Of a DNA stretch of 15,072 bases, positions 7,863 through 13,115 are shown one piece after another. Origin of the DNA: an uncultured Oscillospiraceae bacterium (GTDB lineage Bacteria > Bacillota_A > Clostridia > Oscillospirales > Oscillospiraceae). The notes beneath the pieces were generated by a model. That model was not told where the DNA came from and ran no database searches. It saw only the letters and a program-made list of their open reading frames with translations. Position 1 is the first letter of the stretch. Each line of letters begins with the position of its first letter. The position numbers and the translations under genes were made by a program. The stretch lies in NCBI GenBank assembly GCA_910579155.1, contig CAJTTS010000080.1, positions 1 through 15,072 on the forward strand. The letters are read 5' to 3'.

Positions 7863-8249
7863 TTACACGGCTTCGCGATATTCTTTCGCCCTGCGAAGAA
7901 ACGTATCACGGGACATGCCCAATTCCGCAGCGGCGTTTCCGGCGGAGATGCCGCCGGATTTCCAAAGCTGCGCCATATCCTCAAAGCCGTCCGGAACCGG
8001 CAGACGCCGGCGGCCAAACCTCACTCCGCGTTTTTTTGCAGCCTCAATGCCCTCAATCTGTTTTTGCCCGCGAGCTTTCTGCTGCTCCTGTTCTGCTGCC
8101 GACCGGAAAAGCTCCGCTGCAAAATCCGATATCAATTCCTTGCTGTGAGCGGGATACTGTTCTGAAATCCTGGACAAGACCTCTTTGGCCAACTGTTGAA
8201 GATAGTCCTGCTGCTCCTTGCCGCCGTTTTCCACCGCCATGAAGTACAT
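7863..8249 (-). CDS. Orphan resolvase-C-terminus-like HTH protein
   Basis: A 128-aa basic protein. Residues 64-80 (QIEGIEAAKKRGVRFGR) and the following helix-turn-helix (about 90-122, ending ELGMSRDTFLRRAKEY) match the linker and DNA-binding tail of small serine recombinases (resolvase/invertase type, where ExQREGIxxAKxxGxxxGR precedes the HTH). The catalytic resolvase domain with its Ser nucleophile is absent: residues 1-60 are instead a glutamate/alanine-rich helical region. It is therefore likely a DNA-binding protein descended from, or built like, a recombinase, and not an active recombinase. The ATG at 8249 has an excellent AGGAGG site with a 6-nt spacer, supporting expression. Two palindromic repeat copies lie just upstream and are natural candidates for its binding site. 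It precedes flagellin by 184 nt; a regulatory link to flagellin is possible but unproven. Confidence 0.75.
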   Translation of the reverse strand: MYFMAVENGGKEQQDYLQQLAKEVLSRISEQYPAHSKELISDFAAELFRSAAEQEQQKARGQKQIEGIEAAKKRGVRFGRRRLPVPDGFEDMAQLWKSGGISAGNAAAELGMSRDTFLRRAKEYREAV

Positions 8250-8287
8250 AAACTACCTCCTCTCCTTTCGGCGCCGCAAAAAAGTTC

Positions 8288-8322
8288 GGACGAGGAATCA
8301 TACTTTTCCGTCCACATTTTTT
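8288..8322. repeat. 35-bp palindromic repeat, copy 1
   Basis: Thirty of 35 positions are identical to copy 2, and the right-hand 23 bp are identical. The ends GGACG and CGTCC are complementary, though the inner part pairs poorly (8 of 13 half-site positions match). It lies 38 bp upstream of the HTH gene start. Confidence 0.8.
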
Positions 8323-8402
8323 TGTGGGATTCAAATTCCTGTTCTAAGTCTTTTATCGGCACAGACTCCGGAGAAATAAGACTTTTCAGAAAAAATTTTT
8401 TT

Positions 8403-8437
8403 GGACGAAAAGGTATACTTTTCCGTCCACATTTTTT
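8403..8437. repeat. 35-bp palindromic repeat, copy 2
   Basis: The first 26 bp form a dyad around GTATAC in which 11 of 13 half-site positions match (half-sites GGACGAAAAGGTA and TACTTTTCCGTCC), followed by ACATTTTTT. It starts 115 bp from the start of copy 1, in the same orientation. It could be an operator, a recombinase binding site or a structured RNA. Confidence 0.85.
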
Positions 8438-8703
8438 GATCGCCCGTTCATGGGCTGCTTCTGCGCGAGCCGTCGCGCCCCCCTCTGCACTCGGGCAGAC
8501 GCTTGCACATATGTCGAACTGTTGGGCAACGTCTCGAATATCTCCATATCTGACCGCCTCAATCAGGGCACTACAAGCGGTATTGGGATAGGTCAATTCT
8601 GGTGATATCGGAGCCTGGCCAAAAACTTTTAATAAGGAGTTTGCGCTCACAATTTTTTCAAAGTCGGCAAAATCTTTCAACCAGCCGAATCAAGAGCCTC
8701 TTT

Positions 8704-9525
8704 TCAATTTTCAAGCAGCCAGTCCACGTTCAAACGGAATGACGCAAGCTCCACATCCGGCTTTACCTTTTCCCCGTGGAAATCGCTGCCTCCGGTCTGA
8801 TGGAGGTGGTATTTCTCCACGAGCCGGAGATAGAATTCTTGCTGCTCCGATGTGTATTTGGGATAATAGCACTCAACGGCATCCAACCCATAGCCAACGA
8901 GTTCTCCGACTAATTTGTCCAGTTCCCCATCGCTGACTCCAATCTGATACGGATGCGCCAGGGACACCTTGCCGCCAGAGTCTTTGATTGCTTTCATGCA
9001 CTCCCGGACGGACGGCTTGCCTCGTTCTACTTTCTCGTGATATTCTTGTGTATCAAGATAACGGTCGAAGGCTTCCCGATTGCTGGAAACATAGCCCCGC
9101 CTGACCATGGCCTGGGCAAAATGGGGGCGTCCAATGACATCACCTCCGGCCAGTTCCATCACCTCGAAAACACTCAAGTCAATCTCCTTTTCCCTCAGAA
9201 ATACCAGCAGCCGTTTCGTTCGCTCGTCACGCTGGGTCTTCATCCTGCGGCAAAGTTCCGCCAGCGGGGATGCCTGTAAGTCAAAACCATATCCGAGGAT
9301 ATGAAATGTCGGGTATTCTTTCGCACTCAACTCAACGCCCGGTATAACGTATAAACCGCATTGTTTCCCGGCCCGAATCGCTTCCTCCAACCCATCCATC
9401 GTGTCGTGGTCGGTGAGGGCCATGACCGTTAATCCGCACCCTTTTGCCAGTTCAACCAATTGGACCGGGGTATACTGACCATCGGAAGCTGTGCTGTGTA
9501 TATGAAGATCAGATATCTGGCGCAT
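8704..9525 (-). CDS. PHP domain phosphoesterase (TrpH/YciV type)
   Basis: A 273-aa metal-dependent phosphoesterase of the PHP family. Metal ligands are all present: HIH at 8-10, TDHD at 38-41, GVELS at 63-67, RPH at 133-135, AHP at 190-192 and SDFHG at 247-251. The length and motif order match the YciV/TrpH group, whose studied members hydrolyse nucleoside 3',5'-bisphosphates and act as 5'-3' exonucleases trimming short RNAs. The start is the ATG at 9525, with AAAGAGG 9-10 nt upstream; a TTG at 9534 would place the ribosome site against the start codon. It is cytoplasmic with no signal peptide and is not packed with its neighbours, so it is probably a standalone housekeeping gene. Confidence 0.92.
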   Translation of the reverse strand: MRQISDLHIHSTASDGQYTPVQLVELAKGCGLTVMALTDHDTMDGLEEAIRAGKQCGLYVIPGVELSAKEYPTFHILGYGFDLQASPLAELCRRMKTQRDERTKRLLVFLREKEIDLSVFEVMELAGGDVIGRPHFAQAMVRRGYVSSNREAFDRYLDTQEYHEKVERGKPSVRECMKAIKDSGGKVSLAHPYQIGVSDGELDKLVGELVGYGLDAVECYYPKYTSEQQEFYLRLVEKYHLHQTGGSDFHGEKVKPDVELASFRLNVDWLLEN

Positions 9526-9968
9526 GAAAATCAACCTCTTTATTCTACATTGGACCGCCCAAAACTTCCATCAGATTCTTTGCAGAAGAAAAATAATCTG
9601 AAAAAGATGAAAAAGCGGCTCCAGTAACCCTGACCATAGCGCACCTGCTATCGTCGTCGATAGGGAGATATATCTTTTATTAATGCGAAAACCGTTATCT
9701 TCGATTTCATTGACGGCGTCACCCAAAGCTTGATTTAAGCGGCGGCCCGTAACCACCAGACACAACAGCAGTGGCCGCAGGTTTACCTTTTAAAATCATT
9801 ATAACAAGCGAGCGAAAAAAGTGCAAGTAAAGAAAAACGGTGTATTCCTTGTTTCCTGATAAGCATAGTGAATAGATGCTCTGGATGTTAGTGCCAGTAA
9901 TAAAATGTAAAAAACGCTGGAAAACTGTAGTTTTGTAGCGGAGATGAAAGAAAAAAGACAGACTCCCA
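9526..9968. other. Intergenic region, no convincing gene
   Basis: AT-rich sequence with no ORF I can support. A 64-codon minus-strand ORF (9571-9765) has some protein-like character but no ribosome site and matches nothing I know. An 8-bp inverted repeat, CTCCCAAT/ATTGGGAG, begins at 9963 and ends at 9998 with a 20-nt loop. The region begins an accessory, scarred segment that runs to about 11000. Confidence 0.5.
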
Positions 9969-10235
9969 ATGAAAGCAGAAAGTGATTCGGATTGGGAGGT
10001 GTTGGAGCGTGTGGCCTATGCCATCATCGGTGAACGTACCCCCCATGCAGGAGCCGCCCACCGCCTCGTCCGGCTGGAAGCCCATGACGGCGGCGGAGAT
10101 CGGCCGGGATGCAGCCGCCTGCCGGGCCGAACTGGAGCTTATGGCAAGAGCGGCGGACGGGTCCTCAGCTTCTCCAAAGCGAAACGCCGCTTGGCCTGGA
10201 AGGAAATCACAATCGAAAAACCGGCGGAAAATTAA
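9969..10235 (+). pseudogene. Possible frameshifted small gene
   Basis: An 88-codon ORF whose two ends look protein-like (MKAESDSDWEVLERVAYAII at the start, VLSFSKAKRRLAWKEITIEK at the end). From about 10037 to 10160 the better codon usage and more natural sequence (SGWKPMTAAEIGRDAAACR, then ELELMARA) is in the next frame. This pattern would fit two compensating frameshifts in a decayed gene. I do not recognise the product. No clear ribosome site precedes the ATG. It could also be chance in GC-rich sequence. Confidence 0.25.
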
Positions 10236-10317
10236 TCAGGGATAGAAAAGATGAGAACTCTGCTTTATTACGATCAGTGTTCTATGAATCAGTGCATAGG
10301 ACGATAGCGGGGAACAC

Positions 10318-10346
10318 TTGTCAAGAGGAACAAACTAGTATATAAT
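10318..10346 (+). promoter_or_regulatory. Sigma-A promoter ahead of the TetR-like fragment
   Basis: TTGTCA (10318-10323), a 17-bp spacer, and a perfect TATAAT (10341-10346). Transcription should start near 10353, about 28-40 nt before the TetR-like reading frame. This is one of the best sigma-A matches in the window, yet it drives only gene fragments. Confidence 0.75.
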
Positions 10347-10380
10347 TCTTCCGTAAATAAGCAACTGGAAAAAGTGGTTA

Positions 10381-10529
10381 TTGCAGTGGGGAGTGATTAC
10401 TCTGGATGACGCCAAAACGGGAATCATTCTTGGAGCAATAAAGGCGGTGCGTCGGTATGGCCTGGAAGGGGTGCGCATCCAGAATATCAGTGAGTTGGCG
10501 GGGATTTCATCAGGAGCGATTTACCGTGT
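10381..10529 (+). pseudogene. TetR-family regulator, N-terminal HTH only
   Basis: About 50 codons encode a TetR-type DNA-binding domain: DDAKTGIILGAIKAVRRYG, then VRIQNISELAGISSGAIYR, the recognition-helix region. After the YR of the expected YxxF position the homology stops abruptly and the frame runs on into unrelated sequence to 10629. The ligand-binding domain (about 130 residues) is missing. The start could be TTG 10381 or GTG 10393; neither has a good ribosome site. The loss point coincides with the beginning of the recombinase remnant, so a deletion or insertion joined the two. Confidence 0.7.
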
Positions 10530-10727
10530 GGAAGCGCCGGAGCGGAGCCGGACAAGGTGTTCCCCCACAACCTGCGGTGCCTGTTTGCCCGGACGTATTA
10601 CGCGCTGGAAAAAGATTTGTCCCGGCTGACGGATATTTTAGGCCATTCCAATGTTGCTACCACCCGTATTTAAACCGCAGAGCGCGGTTTTGTCCACGCC
10701 AAGCAAATGGGGCGCGGCTTGGGTTAA
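10530..10727 (+). pseudogene. Tyrosine recombinase/integrase, C-terminal remnant
   Basis: In the frame beginning near 10530 the sequence reads DKVFPHNLRCLFARTYYALE, then DLSRLTDILGHSNVATTRI and a stop (TAA, 10671-10673). This is the C-terminal catalytic part of a phage or transposon-type integrase: HNLR supplies the H-x-x-R box and LGH the second histidine. The residue after TTRI in these enzymes is the catalytic tyrosine, and here its codon position is TAA. Homology continues in the same frame after it (TAERGFVHAKQMGRGLG, second stop 10725), resembling the usual tail of such integrases. The N-terminal two thirds are missing and no start codon serves this frame, so it is inactive. Confidence 0.8.
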
Positions 10728-10737
10728 TCCTTACAAC

Positions 10738-10761
10738 ACAACATAATTTCCCTTATGTTGT
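10738..10761. repeat. 24-bp inverted repeat, left copy
   Basis: ACAACATAA, TTTCCC, TTATGTTGT: itself a 9-bp hairpin with a 6-nt loop. Its reverse complement matches the right copy at 21 of 24 positions. It begins 11 bp after the end of the recombinase remnant, where an element end or attachment site would be expected. Confidence 0.8.
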
Positions 10762-10951
10762 TGCGGCAAAAAAGTTACCATATACATCTGCGTTATACAG
10801 GAAACCCGGGGGTTTTACAAGCCCTTTCCCAAATCCAAACGCGAAAGAACCGACGGGATACATTCTATCATATCTTGCCTGCTTTTTGCGCCTATTATCA
10901 GGCCTTTTTACGCTCTTGCAACGAAACGAAAGATTCAATTTCCAATTCAAT

Positions 10952-10975
10952 ACAACATAAGGAAAACTAAGTTGT
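10952..10975. repeat. 24-bp inverted repeat, right copy
   Basis: Matches the reverse complement of the left copy at 21 of 24 positions. The two copies bound a 238-bp unit (10738-10975) whose interior shows no gene. The right copy lies 41 bp before the diguanylate cyclase start, so it may also affect that gene's transcription. Confidence 0.75.
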
Positions 10976-11015
10976 TTGGAGGATAGTTTAAGCAAATATA
11001 GTGAGGAGTGCAGTT

Positions 11016-11933
11016 ATGGAAAAAATACTGATCGTCGATGATAGTCTCCTGCAAGCGACACAGCTAAAGGCAATCATAGAGGACGAATATGATGTTACCA
11101 TCGCGCAGACGGCGGAAGATGGCCTGCGCAGGGCGCATGCTGAAGATTTTTCCCTCATTTTGCTGGATGTGGTAATGCCAGAAATGGATGGGTTTACGCT
11201 GCTAAAAAAATTGCAGGAGGAAATCATCACCCAAAGCGTCCCGGTTATTTTGATCACCAGCCTCGCGGACGTAGCAAATGAGCAGTATGGACTGATTCTA
11301 GGGGCCGTGGATTATATTACTAAGCCATATATTCCCCTGATTGTCAAAGCGAGAGTGAACACGCATATCAAACTGTACCGATACCGCAGGCAGATTGAAG
11401 AGCAATCTATGACCGACCAGTTGACCGGGGTCGCCAACCGCCGCAGCTATGACCGTTACAGTCAGACGAAATGGTACGAAGCGGTCCGCCTTCACGTCCC
11501 CTTTTCCATCTGCATGTTCGATATTGACCATTTCAAAGTATACAACGACACGTTTGGCCACCCGGCTGGAGATAGGGTAATCGCTGCCGTAGCAAAAACA
11601 ATATCCTCCCATTTGAAACGCAGTACGGACTTCGTGGCCCGTTACGGAGGAGAGGAATTTGTGGCGGTCTCAATGGGCGAGCCCTCTGAAAAAATATTTG
11701 AGCATCTGCAAAGAGTCCGGCAAGCCATAGAGGATTTACACATTCCGCACAATCCGACTGTGTCCGAGTCGGTCACAGTCAGCATAGGCGGCGTTACCAT
11801 AATTCCTGAAACGGGGAGCGCCTATGATGTTTACTTAAAAATTGCTGATACTATGCTGTATGACGCGAAAAAGGGCGGACGCAACAGGGTCGTTTGGGCC
11901 GATGAGCAGTTAAAGCAGAAATTTGAAAAATAA
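11016..11933 (+). CDS. Response regulator with GGDEF domain (diguanylate cyclase)
   Basis: A 305-aa two-domain protein that should make cyclic di-GMP from two GTP when phosphorylated. The receiver domain (1-120) has the acidic pair D8/D9, phospho-acceptor D51 (LLDVVMPEMDG), T81/S82 and K103. The GGDEF domain (about 131-300) has DQLTGVANRR, the metal-binding FDIDHFKVYND, an active GGEEF at 211-215, and the inhibitory I-site RSTD at 202-205, five residues before GGEEF. It thus looks like an active, product-inhibited enzyme of the PleD/WspR layout. The ATG at 11016 follows GAGGAG with a 7-nt spacer and is preferred over the GTG at 11001. No sensor kinase is in the window. The PilZ gene follows after 16 nt, making a producer-receptor pair. 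The pair appears lower in GC than the genes to its right. Confidence 0.95.
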   Translation: MEKILIVDDSLLQATQLKAIIEDEYDVTIAQTAEDGLRRAHAEDFSLILLDVVMPEMDGFTLLKKLQEEIITQSVPVILITSLADVANEQYGLILGAVDYITKPYIPLIVKARVNTHIKLYRYRRQIEEQSMTDQLTGVANRRSYDRYSQTKWYEAVRLHVPFSICMFDIDHFKVYNDTFGHPAGDRVIAAVAKTISSHLKRSTDFVARYGGEEFVAVSMGEPSEKIFEHLQRVRQAIEDLHIPHNPTVSESVTVSIGGVTIIPETGSAYDVYLKIADTMLYDAKKGGRNRVVWADEQLKQKFEK

Positions 11934-11949
11934 AATTGGGAGAAGCTAT

Positions 11950-12633
11950 ATGAAACTATTCAATCTATTTGGAAAGAAAACGGACGCGCCGCCTCAAGAG
12001 AGCGAACATGACGGAGACGAGCTGGAAATCTATTCGGGGATGCGGGTAGAGGTGACGGCTATGGATGGCCGTATGCTTTTCGTAGCAAAGCTGATGGGCC
12101 TGCACGGGAATCAGGCGGAATTGCATCAATATTCGGAAGCCGCCATTTCTGAGGAGGAGCCGTTTCCGGTTAAAATCCGCGGGTACAGCGACCGGGATCG
12201 AAAGGCCGTCTACATGGAGGGCGTGATTGCGCCTCTGCCTGATAAGAAATGGTCAGTCACGGAATTGAAGGTGTGCCGTATTGGAAATGACCGCGCCTTT
12301 TTCCGCCTTGACACAAATCTTGACGCCACCGCCACCATGTTCAGCGGTTTGGCAATGGGCGAAAAACCGTGCAAGCTGCTGAATATCAGCATAGGTGGAG
12401 CCTGCATCAGTTCAGAGTACAGATACCATGATGGCGATAAGTTTTTACTGAAAGTCAGACTGTTAGAGGACAGGCCGGAATCAGCCATGTTCAGTCAGGT
12501 CATGCGCGTCATTGAAAAGGACAGCGCAGGATTTGAATACGGATGCCGGTTTTTGGAACTGACCGACGCCGATCAGGAGCAGATTACACAAAACATTTTC
12601 GCGGCGCAAAGGCAGAAAAGGGGACGGTCTTAA
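11950..12633 (+). CDS. PilZ domain protein (c-di-GMP receptor)
   Basis: A 227-aa cytoplasmic protein of the YcgR-like layout: an N-terminal beta-rich domain (about 28-105) followed by a PilZ domain (about 115-215). The c-di-GMP binding motifs are present: RAFFR at 115-119 (RxxxR) and NISIGG at 145-150 ([D/N]xSxxG). In motile bacteria such proteins bind c-di-GMP and slow or reverse the flagellar motor, although some act on exopolysaccharide synthesis. The start is the ATG at 11950, with GGGAG 7 nt upstream; the open frame reaches back to 11923 inside the cyclase gene without a ribosome site. Being 16 nt behind the cyclase, it is almost surely co-transcribed and is the likely local target of the cyclase product. 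Confidence 0.92.
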   Translation: MKLFNLFGKKTDAPPQESEHDGDELEIYSGMRVEVTAMDGRMLFVAKLMGLHGNQAELHQYSEAAISEEEPFPVKIRGYSDRDRKAVYMEGVIAPLPDKKWSVTELKVCRIGNDRAFFRLDTNLDATATMFSGLAMGEKPCKLLNISIGGACISSEYRYHDGDKFLLKVRLLEDRPESAMFSQVMRVIEKDSAGFEYGCRFLELTDADQEQITQNIFAAQRQKRGRS

Positions 12634-12666
12634 TTATTTGGCAAAAAGGAAAATATGAAGCTCAAT

Positions 12667-12769
12667 TGTCAACGCCAACCAGAAAACGTCGATTTTTCGC
12701 CGAAATGAAATGTCATTTTTCGGCATTCACTGTTCGGCGGAAAACTACAAAATCGCACCGGCGTTGACA
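12667..12769. repeat. Nested inverted repeat (MITE-like or structured leader)
   Basis: Outer arms TGTCAACGCC (12667-12676) and GGCGTTGACA (12760-12769) are perfect 10-bp complements. Inner arms at 12693-12704 and 12733-12744 pair at 11 of 12 positions. A further small hairpin (GCCGAAA to TTTCGGC) spans 12699-12724. No target duplication was seen. It may be a small non-autonomous element or a folded untranslated region. Confidence 0.65.
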
Positions 12770-12791
12770 TCCATTTTCTGCGGTACATTAT
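12764..12791 (+). promoter_or_regulatory. Probable sigma-A promoter for the Lar-like gene
   Basis: A perfect -35 TTGACA (12764-12769), a 16-bp spacer and CATTAT (12786-12791, 4 of 6). The -35 hexamer is part of the right outer arm of the nested inverted repeat. The transcript would start near 12798, about 29 nt before the gene. Confidence 0.55.
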
Positions 12792-12826
12792 ATCAAGCGG
12801 GCAAACAAATGACAGGAGGACAGGCT

Positions 12827-13051
12827 ATGGATCACTTTAACGAGATCGACTTACAGGATTGCCCCTGCTGCGGTAACGTAGGGACCATTGAGGAGGAGGG
12901 CGGTTGGTGCGTGTATGTCCAGTGCGGATACTGCGGCGCACACACGGCGGAGCTCTCTTACAAAAACGAGGCCGAGCGCCTGGACGCCGCCCGGAAGGCA
13001 GCGGTCAACTGGAACCTCAGGAAGGTGATATACCCCGGCCCCGGGGAGTGA
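12827..13051 (+). CDS. Lar-like zinc-ribbon protein (restriction alleviation family)
   Basis: A 74-aa protein with two cysteine pairs, CPCCG (C12, C15) and CGYCG (C33, C36), followed by a helical tail ending AARKAAVNWN. This spacing and the closing A-x-x-x-W-N motif match the Lar family, named for a lambdoid prophage (Rac) protein that weakens type I restriction; most family members are phage-encoded zinc ribbons of unknown function. The start is the ATG at 12827, with GGAGG 7 nt upstream; an in-frame ATG at 12809 has no ribosome site. It has its own promoter and terminator, so it is a one-gene unit. No other phage gene adjoins it, so it could be a prophage remnant or a domesticated gene. Anti-restriction activity is not demonstrated by the sequence. 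Confidence 0.72.
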   Translation: MDHFNEIDLQDCPCCGNVGTIEEEGGWCVYVQCGYCGAHTAELSYKNEAERLDAARKAAVNWNLRKVIYPGPGE

Positions 13052-13062
13052 CACAGGGGACG

Positions 13063-13101
13063 AAAGAGAGGACCGGAGCTTCTGCCCCGGCCCTCTCTTT
13101 T
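13063..13101 (+). terminator. Terminator after the Lar-like gene (probably bidirectional)
   Basis: Arms AAAGAGAGG and CCTCTCTTT (9 bp), an A/C mismatch, then CCGG/CCGG, with a 10-nt loop; TTTT ends the plus-strand right arm. It lies between the convergent Lar-like and LysM-GH18 genes, 12 nt after one stop and 15 nt from the other, and can serve both. Confidence 0.85.
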
Positions 13102-13115
13102 GACTGGATTGGTGG

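Larger units (their letters stand above)
8250..8703 (-). other. Gene-poor stretch with repeats and a doubtful ORF
   Basis: Between the PHP gene and the HTH gene the minus strand stays open from a TTG at 8680 to 8132. The first 80 or so codons (to about 8440) have reasonable codon choice and no family I recognise, but there is no ribosome site, the start follows an in-frame TGA by 6 nt, and the last 40 codons are a shadow of the HTH gene. It may be a relic of a longer gene. The part nearest the HTH gene holds two 35-bp palindromic repeats. Between them are AAGTCTT/AAGACTT inverted arms and a CTCCGGAG palindrome. This looks like the leader or control region of the HTH gene. Confidence 0.4.

Noticed and set aside
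8250..8450. A CRISPR array suggested by the repeated palindromes
   Set aside because: Only two copies, unequal dyad quality, an 80-bp interval that is itself structured, and no cas genes.
8132..8680. A 182-codon minus-strand ORF as a protein-coding gene
   Set aside because: TTG start without a ribosome site, overlap with the HTH gene in another frame, and passage through both palindromic repeats. It is described only as part of the gene-poor region.
9526..9534. An upstream TTG start (9534) for the PHP gene
   Set aside because: The AAAGAGG ribosome site would abut the TTG; the ATG at 9525 has proper spacing and begins at the conserved strand before HIH.
9571..9765. A 64-codon minus-strand ORF in the intergenic region
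   Set aside because: Some protein-like sequence at the start but no ribosome site, no recognisable family and a hydrophobic low-complexity tail.
10753..10995. An 80-codon minus-strand ORF between the inverted repeats and the cyclase
   Set aside because: No ribosome site and no family. It runs through one of the 24-bp repeats and looks like chance.
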